From: Craterostigma plantagineum
Lineage: Eukaryota > Streptophyta > Magnoliopsida > Lamiales > Linderniaceae
DNA length: 64,000 nucleotides
Direction: 5' to 3'
NCBI GenBank assembly: GCA_027422505.1
Contig: JAPQWV010001356.1
Coordinates: forward strand, 1 to 64,000
The position numbers and the translations under genes are program-made. Shown piece after piece: positions 1 to 11,261 of this stretch. Under the pieces are notes generated by a model that saw only the letters and a program-made list of their open reading frames with translations, had not been told where the DNA came from and searched no databases. How positions within the stretch are numbered: position 1 is the stretch's first letter; the number at the start of each line of letters is the position of its first letter.

Positions 1-895
1 CATTTTTTCCACACTACTTTCTCCAACCCAAACTCAGTGTTAATCTTTTACTTTATTAATTGGCCATTGCTTAATTGGATGGCAGAAAGAAAGTTTTTTT
101 TTAAATGCAATAATTGGGATGGATGTTTTTTGACTGACTCTACCTACATCTACAGGTACTATTACGCTCCTTGGGGCAAAATGTTTAGGTCTAAGGCTGA
201 GATACGAAGGTATGAATAATGCGGTAATCTCTTGACAACTTTTCGATCATTTTCTGCAGCAAGTTATTATTTTACTTACAAAAACATGATGCTTTCATTT
301 CAAGGTACTTGGACGAAACCCGCAGCACAGAGAAGGCATAAACTTGGCAAAGTTTTCCTTCAAATCCCAATGCCTTTCCAACAAGAAGACTCTACTGCTG
401 CTGCTGCAAATCTCCTTCTGATGAGGAGGAGATTCACAATCTTATGAACCTATTGAAGAAGGTGACTTTTGACCTATTTTTTTTATCGCATTATCTGAAA
501 GGACAGACAGACAACATCATTATCATTACATTTGTTGCTCAACTGTTGATAATCTTATTACTTTGTGTTTAGCTTGCATAGCTGAAGGACTGGAGAAAGC
601 TAGAAGCTAATCGATCGAAGGGATCTTCGACTGATGAGGATGAAGACCAACTTGGCCTGGAAGTGTTTCAACTCTTCCACCAAAGAAGAGAAAGTTTTAC
701 TGAAATGAAGAAAAGGTTAAGGGCTTTTGGCTACCATTGAAGTGGGTTTATTGAGACTTTGTTTATGGGTTTCAAAACTTATGATCGTTTGAATAGATAA
801 AATACCGGTGAACAACTTGAATTCTTTCTTAACTTCTTGAAACTTCGTAATTATGTCGAAGAAACTTCGTCAACGTAGATGTTTGTGTGCGTTTT
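1..895 (+). pseudogene. MBD (methyl-CpG-binding domain) gene copy, 3' exons and 3' UTR
   Basis: Two exons of a plant MBD protein of the CW-zinc-finger class (nuclear, methyl-DNA/chromatin binding). The first, about 100-208, encodes the second half of the MBD fold (YYYAPWGK...RSKAEIRR, compare the family pattern of aromatic strand, G-K, then LRS..EI.RY). It ends at a donor (AAG|GTATGA), and exon 3 resumes after TTTCAAG at about 305, so the split codon rebuilds R-R-Y-L-D-E. Exon 3 then needs a one-base shift to read the family-typical ...INLAKFSF... segment, and it ends in acidic sequence. The 3' UTR to about 895 matches 38.66-39.27 kb on the opposite strand. CW and N-terminal exons would lie left of the window. 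Probably a pseudogene, although one-base breaks could also be sequence error. Confidence 0.7.
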
Positions 896-945
896 ATTTT
901 CGTAAGTGAATTAACACATATCTATCTAGTGAAATGCCACCTGAG

Positions 946-1528
946 TGTTAGGCCAGCCGCCCTACAAAGAAGAAAAAATAATAAATAATATTATATAATA
1001 ATATGATATTATTTATATATAATAAATGAACGGTTCATATAAAGGGCGACGAGGCGGATTCTTGGCCATCGTTTCGAGCGATCAGCGACGCGGCGGATTC
1101 CTCGGCCACGGTTTTGAGTGGTCCAGAAGTACTGAAGACATTATAAATACGCTGAGGCTTCTTCAGTTATTATCTAGCAAATCAAGTGAGAAGCATTCAG
1201 TGCGAGAGAAAATAGATAGATACTTATCAGGGTCGATAAGGGTGAGAGCGAGGTTTTACTGGGATCGTTGGGAGTAGTACAAATACATTATCGGGTGGAT
1301 AAAGGGTCTTGAGTTTGGGTTTTAAACACGACCGTTTATTTGTACGGTGTAATATTATCAATTTAGTAAAGCTGGTGCTCTCGTGGAGGTAGGCAGTATT
1401 GGCCGAACCACGGTTAAAACTCTCGTATTCTCTGTCGCGTCATTTTGGTCTTATATTGTCCCAACAAAATCGTCGCGGTTCAAAATAAACCTTCCGCTGG
1501 GCCCGAAAAATTACGCTCAACCCCAACA
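946..1528 (+). repeat. copia-1 5' LTR
   Basis: The LTR starts TGTTAGGCCAGCC and ends CCCCAACA (583 bp). A TATA box (TATAAATA) lies at 1142-1149. Immediately after it, at 1531-1543, is a primer-binding site TGGTATCACAGCC, one mismatch from the usual initiator-tRNA-Met site. A partial inverted relative of this LTR is present at 7005-7345. No 3' LTR is visible in the window because another element interrupts this one. Confidence 0.8.
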
Positions 1529-2703
1529 AGTGGTATCACAGCCAAGTCTAATTGATATTCTGAGTATGCTCTGGTTGCGCTTTGTCTGATTTCTACATTA
1601 GAAAAGATATCAAGAAGGTTTTATCGTTACGGGGGAGCCATTGGGGTCAAGTTGTTGAATCTCTGTAAGGATAATGGGACGGAGAATAGTTTCAAAGTGC
1701 GGCAATTTGATGGTATGGGGTTTCACTCTGTGGCAGAGACGGGTGAAGGATATACTTGTTCATCATGGTTGGCTTAAGCTTTGAAAGGGGACACGGCAAA
1801 GTCGAGGAAAATGATGAAAGAAGACTGAGAGGATTTCGGATCAAGATGTGTCATCACAATCCATCTGTACATTGCGGATAACATTATTAATAATGTTGTT
1901 AATGAGGATTCTGCACCAGACTTGTGGGCGAAGTTGGAGGAGCTGCATCTCGAAAAAAACTTAACTACAAGTTAGATCTAAAGCGGGAGTGTACCGACTG
2001 AAAGAGGAGAAAGGTGGAAAATCTCATTGATCACATTAGCGTGTTCAACGGACTCGTGGATCAACAGTAAAAGTTACTGTAAAGTTAGAGGAAGAAGATA
2101 AGGCCCTTTTACTTCTTACCTCGCTTCCTGATTCTTACGATAATTTGGTTACAAACCATCTTGTATGGAAAGAGACGGTGAAGATGGTGGATGTGCAGTC
2201 AACTCTTTTGGCGCATGAAAGAGGAGACGTTCAAATTATGGGGATAGCCAAAATTTAACGTTGGCTATACACGGGGAGAATCATAGAGGAAGGTTCCACG
2301 CCAAGGAATTGGAGGTAGCAGCAGGTCCAAATCAAAGAATGGCGGGAAGGGCATCGTGTGTACAAGTGTGGTGAGCCGGGACACATCAAGAGGAGTTGTC
2401 CGACTTGGAGGACGGACAAGAACGGTGAGAAAAATTCCACAACCATGATAGCACAGGATACGGATGGTGTGACAGTTCTCACAGTCTACAATGATGGCGT
2501 TTTTTTCTCATGATGAATGGATATTTGATTCGGGGTCTAAGTACCGTATTTGCTCCGAAGAAAATATTTTGATACGTTCCAGAAGATACGAAGATGTTCA
2601 GTTTCCATGGCTGATGGATACCGTCATGTGGTTCGTGGGGTTGGAACTGTGAAGATCAAAATGACTGACGGAGCGGTGCGAGCTTTGGGTGGTGTGATCT
2701 TTG
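1529..2703 (+). pseudogene. copia-1 gag and protease remnant
   Basis: Degenerate Ty1/Copia gag, readable only by changing frame, with stops. Landmarks are a gag core around 1690-2200 (WAKLEEL, SYLASL-type motifs), a zinc knuckle at about 2356-2400 reading xxC-x4-H-x4-C with its first Cys lost, and a retropepsin-type DEWIFDSGS motif at about 2513-2540 followed by ADGYRHVVRGVGTVKIKMTDG (2610-2670). The reading breaks at 2704, where the LTR of copia-2 begins, so copia-2 inserted here. Integrase and reverse transcriptase are absent. Non-functional. Confidence 0.75.
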
Positions 2704-4947
2704 TGTTGGGGATGTGCCCTCGGAATGCCATTCGAGGATTTAATGAATAGGGCATGTGTTTAATAATCAATGTATTATTCCTCTGTATTTGAATAATTTA
2801 TTCTTATATGTATCAATAGAATTTATATTTATTTTCATTCTTTAAAAGGCATATTATTTATTTACCTATCAAGTCTTAATTAGGCATCCGTAAGACGGTA
2901 AATAAATAAATCCCATATATCGTGAGTTTAGTCACCGATTTCTCATGGATGAGAAGAGGGGCACCGGTGAGCTATTAGCCTCCGATATTAAATTAGTCCA
3001 TAAGTCTTAGACTCAGTAGGGTGACTGAGCGTCAATTACGATTATTTGTTGACGACTCTTATATGGTTGTGCAAACCATTCGCTTGGGAAGCGGGAGGGA
3101 GGTCGTAACGTTGGTATAAGTTGAATTAGGGAATTAACTTGTACTTGGACACGACCGCAATCGACGATCACATGGGCCTTATCGTTACTCTGGGTAGCGT
3201 CAATGATGATCGATTGATATAGTAGTGTGCGTGGACCTTAGACCGAGGGTTTTTGACGGAGTTGACTTTGGGGTCTTGACATGTCACTAGTTTGCTAGGC
3301 CCACCTTGTTCGGGGACGAAAATGGGTCGGCGGCGACATGCGGTCTTGACAACAAAGGGTAATGCCGTGCTTAGACTAACGTTAGGGATTCACGTCTCGT
3401 TAGTAACGAGACAGTGTCCTATGCATATTCGGGGAGGGAAAATTACGAAGTCTTCGGCGAAGCAATAAACTGACTCATGTGGGACGTGGAGTGCAGTTTA
3501 GTAATTTCGCCCAGTACGAATTAGTCATAGAGTCGAGTCTAGTGAGTTTGACGTAACCATGACTCTCACTCGGATCGGGACATATGTGAAGGGTCTATAC
3601 GTACGACAATAATCTATAGTCGGTTCGTTGATCGAAGATCGTACTCAACACGGGATCTATTTGGTACCGCGGGATTGGCTAGGCGCTTACCAAATTCTTG
3701 GATTCCTCCTTGCCGGGTGAGACGAACCAAGAGAGTCGGGCTTAAAAATGATCACTGTGATAGTGCCTAACTAATATGAGATGTAAAAATGATTTAACGG
3801 TCTTAGAGACGTTACCAAATGTTAAATAATGTTTTAGAAACTATATTTACATGGACGGAAATTTATGGAACGGGAGAAATGGTGATGAATGAAGCATAAA
3901 TAGGGTTCACAATGATGAGCAAGGCTTATCATGGTCATGAAGCCCGTATGCCAAAGTAACAGTAGATTCAAAAATCATATCTCACAATCTAGACCTCGGA
4001 TTGAGAATCCCTTTGGTCAGAATCAAGATTTGTGAGTGTTTTAACTATGGTTAAAATTCAAGTCAATCGGACATCGTTTACCCCTCGATCGGATCGAAAT
4101 ACGAAACTGCCGCAAAGCTGTCAGGGCAGTCACGGCCGTGACAGCCTTGACGTGGCCGTGACTACCGGCAGTGACGAGCAAAAAATGGTGCCCGACAGTT
4201 GTCACGGCCGTGACACTCATTGCCAAGGCCGTGAAGGCCTCAAAGCAATGGTCATGGCCGTGACAATGGCCGTGACGAGTGGCAAAACATTTCAATGATG
4301 ATTCACGGCCGTGACAAGCTTGTTTGAGGCGTGAAATCGCATCAAAACATCATTTTCTTGGCCCAAACCTAATCCAATTTCGATCCTTGTTCTTATGTTA
4401 GACATATGGGACATTATTAGGTCATTAATGAATAAATAAAAGGGAATCTAAACCATTTGAGTCATGTAGGGACATGATCTCATTGGGATTAAATTAAAAG
4501 TCATTTTCTTGGTTGGAATGGATTTTTAATATATTTTCTTAGAGAATTTCGTCCATAACTTGAATTAAGCTCTTTCTCACTCTATCTTGAGTTTTAGAGA
4601 GAAGTGAGAGCATTTAGGGTGATCTTGAGAAATCCCTAAGTGTTTGTGAGTTTTGAAATCACACACATATATATACATCTACACAACACTCCACACCATC
4701 TCTAGCCATCCTTGGGTGGTGTTGGTTTGTGGTACTTCACGGGGCGGCGTGACTCTCTTCAGCGCAGTTCGTGAGCTAGGGAGCTAAGGATCTTCGCGAC
4801 GAGGGTAAGATCCTTATTCTTTATAGTGTCGATCATGCAGTTTCTTTATTTAACCGAGTATCCTAGGGTAAGTATGGGAAACCCGGAAAAATTTTAAATT
4901 CCGCTGCGTCCGGGGCAAGGCTCGGGTCACCCGGGTGTTTCCCAACA
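2704..4947 (+). repeat. copia-2 5' LTR (2.2 kb)
   Basis: The LTR begins TGTTGGGGATGTGCCC and ends GTTTCCCAACA, with matching inverted ends TGTTGGG/CCCAACA. The primer site TGGTATCAGAGCC follows at 4949-4961, an exact initiator-tRNA-Met type. The length is large for Copia; the start sequence recalls the Bianca lineage, but that assignment is from memory and weak. It contains the palindromic array at 4129-4335. It inserted into copia-1 protease sequence; the possible target duplication (CTTTG, 2699-2703) cannot be checked because the other end is missing. Confidence 0.8.
4129..4335. repeat. palindromic array, core CACGGCCGTG, in copia-2 LTR
   Basis: Three exact copies of TCACGGCCGTGA (near 4130, 4202 and 4304), with half-sites such as GTGGCCGTGAC and GGCCGTGA between them and short spacers containing GCAGTGAC. 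Both strands give open translations here only because of the repeat. The same core recurs in the Athila LTR and internal region at 57.86 and 62.15 kb. Confidence 0.85.
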
Positions 4948-4961
4948 GTGGTATCAGAGCC

Positions 4962-6412
4962 ACAGGCTCGGTTCTAAGAAAACGACATAAACGAGTCCGA
5001 AACGAACTCGTTTGTGCAAGTCACTAGTTGCTCAAGCGTCAAAGCATGAGTTGTACTTAGTTCGAGTTTGTAAACGACGAGCTCGCTTGGTCGGAGGTCA
5101 CTTAGTTGCGAGCTTTCCGACGTAGCGTAGCAACGTGGAGAGAAAACCTAGTGGGAGTCTCGTCACGGTTCGTAACTTGTGGGTCCGTAAGTCTAGGAAT
5201 AGCCCAAATTTCGTTTCGGTTTCTTTGAGCGTTTTGTTGTCGTGAACGTGTTTATGTTGTATGCATGTTTGTATGACACGTATTAAGACGTCGGCGTGGA
5301 CTTAGGCTCTATTTCCGGGTGATATGTTAAGCGTGACAAGGCCCCCCGGTTGGAATTTATTCGTTAATATACGAGTTGTTTGGGACAGTGATCCCCCCGT
5401 CTTGTACCTTATTAATTTTTAGAAAATTAGTTTAGCACGATGGCTATATGAGTATGAGGAGGAATCATGAGATGGCCGTTCGAAGCCTTGGAGGTCGTTC
5501 GAGAACACGGTTTGAAGCCGACGGCGTAGAGATGTGTATTTTTTATCAATATAAATGTAGTAGAGTAGAAATAGTCCACGCAGACGGTCTTATAGGCAAA
5601 CTTGGTTTACTGCAATTACGTGCATGTTTGTTGACGTTACGTGCGTGTATTTAAGTGCTTTTTGTGTGTGAGACGTATTCTCCCGGTTGGACAAAATACT
5701 AAGTGGGTAAAGGACTGGGTCCTGTCTTCTATCAAGCTCGAAACCATTGCGCTTGAGTGTCATGTGCGGTTTGTTCCGAGTATCGGCGCCAATCATCTCG
5801 CTCTTGTCGTTAGTTGGCTCGGGTGCGTTAAGACAAAAAGGTCAAGCTCATTATTGAAACGACTGAGGTGTATGTGCGGTTTGTTCGAGTTATCGGCGCC
5901 CAAACATTTTACTCTTGACGTGGATATTTTGGGTGACTGTCTAAACGCTGCTCTCCAAAATATATTCACGCCTTATAAAGAGTTATCCTACAGCGCGGGA
6001 ATTTCTAAATGTTAGGATTGAGCCAGACGTTGATAGGTCACACTTAGACGGTTATTTCCCAATTATTCTGTTAGGGTGAGGGTTCCTGACCGGAGACAAA
6101 GTAGTTGAAACACTCATGAGATGGACTCGTGTAAGACATGGGTTCATCTATGGGTTTCGTGTGGGACACGGCGTCCGAGTAATGGGCCAACAAACTGTTA
6201 GGTTGAGGCTCATTTCTGCGGACGGGGAAATCAACTCCACTATGAAACCATCAACGAGGTTTCCGAAATCTCAATCGGGAGAATGAGGTTTGAGAAAAAT
6301 AGTGGGAGCCAAGCCAAATTGTTAAAGTCCTTATTTGTGCTTGTAGAATAATACGTTGACCCCTTCAATTCTTTATTTTCTGCAGATTGTTTTCTTCTTG
6401 TTTGTATACAAA
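4962..6412 (+). other. copia-2 leader between primer site and gag
   Basis: Untranslated leader of about 1.45 kb with no convincing ORF. A direct repeat is visible: a block containing ATGTGCGGTTTGTT and ATCGGCGCC occurs near 5761-5795 and again near 5871-5905, each followed by CTCTTG. Short ORFs through this stretch look like chance frames. Confidence 0.5.
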
Positions 6413-7003
6413 ATGACGTCACCATTCAACTTACTGATCACGCAAAATCGTTTGGAGGGTCCAAACCTTGCGGACTGGCTCCGTAACTGAGGATTGTCCC
6501 ACTCTGGAACGCCTAGAGTATGTCCTTGAGGGACCAATACCACTCGAACCCCAATAGGGTGTGAGTGAAGCTGATAGGGAATATCATGCCAAATGGATGG
6601 CTGATAGTGCCCGTGTCAAGGCTTATATGTTGGCTGGATGAATAATGATCTGCAGCGCCAGCATGAGGGTATGCAAATGCGCGAGATATTGATTCATCTG
6701 AAGGAGTTGTATGGCGAGCAGTCGAGATCATCTCGATACCGTGCAGCTGAAATCTCTTTCACACCAAGAGTCTGAGGGGCGCAGATGTCGCGGCACATGT
6801 GCGTAAGCTCATGGGTACATTGAGGAACTGAGTTCTCTCGGTTGTCCCATTCACAACGAGCTTCAGATTGACCTGATCCTTCAGTCACTCCCAGCTTCAT
6901 TTGCTCAGTATTATAAACTATAATCTGAGCGATAGACGATTTTCCTTCTGAACTCATGAACACGCTGGTTCAGACTCAGCGTGAGCTAAAGAAATCGAGA
7001 CCC
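6413..7003 (+). pseudogene. copia-2 gag, truncated and broken
   Basis: Starts ATG ACG TCA; reads MTSPFNLLITQNRLEGPNLADWL, then with frame changes a UBN2-type Copia gag (EYHAKWMADSARVKAYMLAG, LKELYGEQSRSSRYRAAEI, LVQTQRELK). Gag forms the particle shell of the element. Several stops and one-base shifts are present. It stops where an inverted LTR fragment begins (about 7005), so zinc knuckle, protease, integrase and RT are missing. The pairing with the 2704-4947 LTR is inferred from order and orientation. Confidence 0.7.
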
Positions 7004-7004
7004 C

Positions 7005-7345
7005 TTACCCACCCAGGTAATATATTTGTACATACTCCCAACTATCCCAGTAAAACTAAAACTCCCTCTCACCCTTATCCACCCGGATAAGTTTTCTTTT
7101 CACTATTTCTATCTCACTGAACTTCTCACTTGGTTTGGGATGATAATAACTGAATCCTCAGATTATTTATAGATGTCTTCAGCTCTTCTCGACCGCTCAA
7201 AACCGGTGGCCAGGAATCCGCCGCGTCGCAGTTGATAAGGGCCGCTCATTCCTTATCTTTAAGTTTTTTCTTTTTCCTTTATATAAATAAAATAATAAAA
7301 TATGTTTTTTCTTTACAGCTGCCCTCTTGGGCGGCTGACCTAACA
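7005..7345 (-). repeat. partial inverted copia-1-type LTR
   Basis: On the minus strand this begins TGTTAGGTCAGCCGCC (from 7345) and follows the copia-1 LTR for about 340 bp, including the CGACGCGGCGGATTCCT block, the TATA-like CTATAAATAA and GGGTGGATAAGGGTGAGAG. It is cut at about 7005 against copia-2 gag. It is a fragment of a second family member rather than the 3' LTR of copia-1, because its orientation is opposite. Confidence 0.75.
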
Positions 7346-7375
7346 TTTTAAGCGTTTGCAGGTTATCTAGATTGT

Positions 7376-7468
7376 CGGTGCACATAAGATTGCAAACGAA
7401 TCGAATCGAGTAAAAAAATTTCGATTCGAATAAAAAATTCGATTCATTTGCAACCATAGGTGCACGTG
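7376..7468. repeat. foldback (hairpin) sequence
   Basis: Inverted repeat: GTGCAC...ATTGCAAACGAATCGAAT on the left pairs with ATTCGATTCATTTGCAA...GTGCAC on the right around an AT-rich centre. No target duplication was identified. The remaining stretch 7469-8081 shows nothing I can assign beyond AT-rich sequence and a poly-A tract near 8030. Confidence 0.5.
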
Positions 7469-8081
7469 CACCTACTAGATCAGACAACGAAATGCGGTCA
7501 ATTTTCACGTCTTAATTGGGCATGTTTCATGGTATGGACAGCTGATACATCGCTGGACTTCCGACTAGCAATGCTGACTACGAAATATGTACAAAGTACC
7601 TACAATTGCGACCAATTTCATGCTCTCATCTCGTAAACCATAAAAGAATGTCAATCGTATTTATAGCGGTAATTTTTAAGGATGGACTTGGGTATTGGAT
7701 TAATAAAGTTGATCACTTTAGGAAATATTGTGCATCCTCAATTCTTGTAGGCACATCGTCTTGGACTTCATTTATCAGTTATCTAATTTTTCTGATCTAA
7801 ACGATTTAAGTATTAAAAACATCTACGCGCGTGAGCTTTTAATGGCATGGGATGGTTAGAAGGTTTGTTAGGAAGGTGATCACTTTAGCAGATATTGTGC
7901 CACGAAAGACGGATACTTTTTTAGTTAATTATTCTTCTTTCTTCTTCTTCTAAAATTACGAAATTTGGTCAGTGCTTTTATTTTTTGGATTATTCTCCTT
8001 CACTAAGTGCCCTAACGCGTGCCGAAAAGGAAAAAAAAAAAGAAGAAATAAAACTAGCCAAAATACAACGAAACGAAGAGC

Positions 8082-10863
8082 ATGGCTAGTGCGATTCTGT
8101 TTCTCCACGACAAAATTCATCAATTCTTCAAGCCCTTTCCACGGCAGATGACCATAAGAAATTGGAGCAGATGGTTATCGATTTAGAATATACACGGCGT
8201 TCTTAAAATTCGCAACCTCCGCGGCCGAGCAAGAAGACAACAAAGGGACTCCATTAACCTAATCTGCGACGCGGTGTACGACAACGACTACGCACTGGAT
8301 GCCTTGGCGACCCACACGGCGTCAGTCAGACTCGATGACATTGCGGAGAGGGTGAGAACAGTAAGGAAAAACGTGGAACGTGTCTACGACGATCGTTGAA
8401 AATGTGTCGTCATCGTCATCGCCGACTGTAGCTGACAAGTTTGAGGTATGGTATAATAATCATTGTTCTTGTTTTATTATGTTTAAGATTAATCTATTAA
8501 AAGTACATGATGCTGCTTTAGGAGTGAGTGAGTATAGAGTATTATTAGGGAAGAAGGTAGGGGATTGATTTGTTGTTTCGTGACTGTGTAGAAGTATAAC
8601 TTCAACTGTGTTGCTTTTTCTTGATTCTTCTTTTCTCCTCACACACAGGTTTCCATGCCTAGAGAAACAAATGTGGTCGCTTTCAAGAAAGATACAGAAA
8701 CATTAATCAAACGTATCCTGAAAGAAACTCCACAGTTAGGGATCACCGTCATCACGGTATGGTGGTCTGGGGAAATCGACTTTGGCAGGGGAAGTCTTCC
8801 GACATCCCACGATAGAAGTCGAGTTCCCCCACACGGCAGTCGACGTTTATGGGTCCCCGTCTTCAAGTTTTCTACGAAGGATGTCTTCCTTAGCACTCTC
8901 AGGAAGCTCACACCGATAACAGAGGACATGCGCATGCGCACCATGAGAGCAGGCGAACTAGCCGCAGAAATTCGTATCCTTCTGGCTAATGTGAAGTTTT
9001 TATCGTTACTGACGGTGTCTGGTCGTCCGAGGACTGGACGAACATCTTAGTGGCTCTTCCCTCCAATAATCGGCTGTGTAAAGTGCTAATCACAAGCCAT
9101 CATGCCGACGTCGCGCTCTCCTGTCAACTACCAACACAGCCTACAGCCTTTGGGCCTCGAGGACAGGGTCGAGCTCTTACAGTGTGAGGTCTCTGGCGTG
9201 CGTGCCGAGGTGGGACCCGATGTTCGACAAGCACGGGAAGCAGATAGCGGAGAAAAGCCACGGGCTTCCGCTCATAATAGTGGTCGCCGGGGGTATTATC
9301 AAGAAGATGCTCCATTCTTTTGAAGACCAGAAGAAAAGAGAAATACGTGGAAAGCATTTTCGGATAGGCTGGACGAGTAACTTCATGGAGACCCCAAAGA
9401 ACGATCGAGAGAGTTCTTTCGTTGAGCTACAACTGGCTGTCGTATCACCTGCGTGCTTGCTTTCTGTACTTTGGGGTGTTCCCCAGGGACGTCGAGATCC
9501 CGACGTGGAACCTATTTCAGATGCGGATCGCCGAAGGCTTCGTTCGGGAGAATAAGGAAGAAAACACGGCGAACGACCTGGAAGAGCTCGTATGCTGGAA
9601 CTTGATGACCGCCGTCTGAAGGAATTCCAACGGCAAGGTGAAAAGCTGCCGAATACACGAGTTGCTCCCGGGAGTTCTGCAAGAAGCAGGCTGTGACGGA
9701 GAACGAGAATTACCTCGAAGAGATCGAAGTGCGGGAGGAAAGCTGGAGCCAGAGGTGACGGACGACGACAACTACCGCCGCCTCTACATCCATTCGAATA
9801 TTGTCGAGCGGTTCGTGTCTTCCAAACCTTGTGGACGGGGGTCCATTCGTTGGTTTGCTTCTCAAAGATGAAGGAAGCTTTGAAGAGGAAGCACGCTTCA
9901 ACTATTCGGGCTGCTTTAAAGTCACTCAGAGTCTTAGATGTGAAGGCCGTCATGTTCGACGGAGTCCCCACGATTATGTCCGAACTTCTATATCTGAGAT
10001 ATGCCCATCTGTCTTTCAGCTCCAATGTTCTTCCGAGGGATTTTTCGAAGCTCTGGAACATACACACCCTTATCATCGACACATCGGAGCTTACCTCGAC
10101 ATCCAAGCAAACATATGGCGTATGATTAATTAAGGCACGTAAAAGTCAACAACGCAATCGTGATGCACCCCGAACCGACGGATGACGTGGTCGGCGCACG
10201 TGGCTCTTCAGCGGTCGTGATAAAGACCCTCGGGAATATATCGCCCGAGAGCTGCACGGCGGGCATTCTCAAAGCGGCAGCGGGCAATCTAAAGAGGCTA
10301 AGCGTTCGCGGGAGGCTCGAAACGCTTGTGATCGGCGGCAACGGTGGGGGATCGTTCGATCATATGGCTGCTGACAAAGCTCGAGAAATTGAAGCTTCTG
10401 AACGACGTACCTACTACCCCGCCATTTCCACGCCTTCCTCCATCTTCTGCGTTTCCCCCCAAGTTGAAGATGCTGACGTTGTCGAGGACCTTCCTCGATT
10501 GGAGCCAGATGCAAGTCCTTGGTCTTCTCGAGAGCTTGGAGGTGCTCAAGTTGAAGGAAGAAGCATTCACGGGGGATTCTGGGAAACTGATCATGACGAA
10601 TTTCTAAGCCTTGAGGTCCTATTCATAGAGAGCTCAACTTTAACGGAATGGAAGATGTCGGCTGCTGGGATATTCCCCGAGATTATGCGCACTGAGTTGA
10701 GGAACTGCGGCAACTTCAACAAGTTCCTATCGGATTCCCTAAAAAACAGAATCTAGGTGTACTGATCATGGACAACTTCCTCGGTGCAGTCTACTCGGCG
10801 AACAAAATCAAAACGAATATGGAAGTCGATGTAGCTGCTGAGTTCAACGTGATCGTCTGTTAA
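8082..10863 (+). pseudogene. NLR copy 1 (CC-NB-ARC-LRR), broken
   Basis: Relic of an intracellular immune receptor of the CNL type, most like the R1 late-blight class. The coiled-coil exon starts MASAILFLHDKIHQFF (8082), reads DAVYDNDYALDALA later and carries stops. An intron with donor GAG|GTATGG (about 8446) and acceptor ACACAG (about 8649) separates it from the NB-ARC exon. Motifs by frame: P-loop GGLGKSTL (8761-8784), degenerate kinase-2 (DGVWS, about 9010), GLPL (about 9268), RNBS-D (CFLYFGVFPRDVEI, about 9460), an MHD-equivalent IHE in RIHELL (about 9655), then LRR sequence (LRVLDVK, LLYLRYAHLSF, LEVLKLKEEAF). It ends at 10863. At least six frame breaks, several being lost bases in short runs. 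It is the only copy in the window with a CC exon. Confidence 0.85.
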
Positions 10864-11261
10864 GGTATTTGTCTTTCTTGCTTGTCCTCGATCATTCTAT
10901 CAGTCAAGATTTTTTTGTTGATTCTTAATGACAATGTTTCTATGTTCAAGTAGAGCTGCTGCCCAAGAGATGCTTTCAAGGAAACTTTGAATGATGATGA
11001 TGACAACAGTCTGCTTGGTCTGATTTCCTTTTTCTTTCCTCATGGATTGAGAATAAGGTTAACTTGGACCAAATTGGTATTGATGTGATTATTTCACAAA
11101 CATATATGGATTGAAAACTCTGACTTGGACCAAATGCCATCTAATATTGAAAATTCACACAGTGCCAAGTTGGGCATGTAAACAAGACCTGTGTAGGTTA
11201 GGCGAACAGTGCGGAGTTGGGCATGCAACTTCTCTCCTTATTTTTCGTTTAGCTTAAGATT
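10864..11261 (+). other. NLR copy 1 3' flank
   Basis: Non-coding sequence repeated after the other NLR copies (13224-13546 and 27282-27665). Shared blocks include TTGTCCTCGATCATTCT, GATGATGATGAC and GAACAGTGC.GAGTTGGGCATGCAAC. It belongs to the tandemly duplicated unit. Confidence 0.7.

Noticed and set aside
4032..4298. Overlapping 88- and 84-codon ORFs on opposite strands
   Set aside because: Both arise from the palindromic array in the copia-2 LTR and show no protein-like composition.
5641..6015. 124-codon plus ORF in the copia-2 leader
   Set aside because: Lies between primer site and gag, contains a direct repeat, and shows no known motif.
9177..10106. Minus-strand 309-codon ORF opposite NLR copy 1
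   Set aside because: It mirrors the NLR coding strand; Ser/Arg-rich antisense translation with no domain. Similar shadows occur at 12557-13069.
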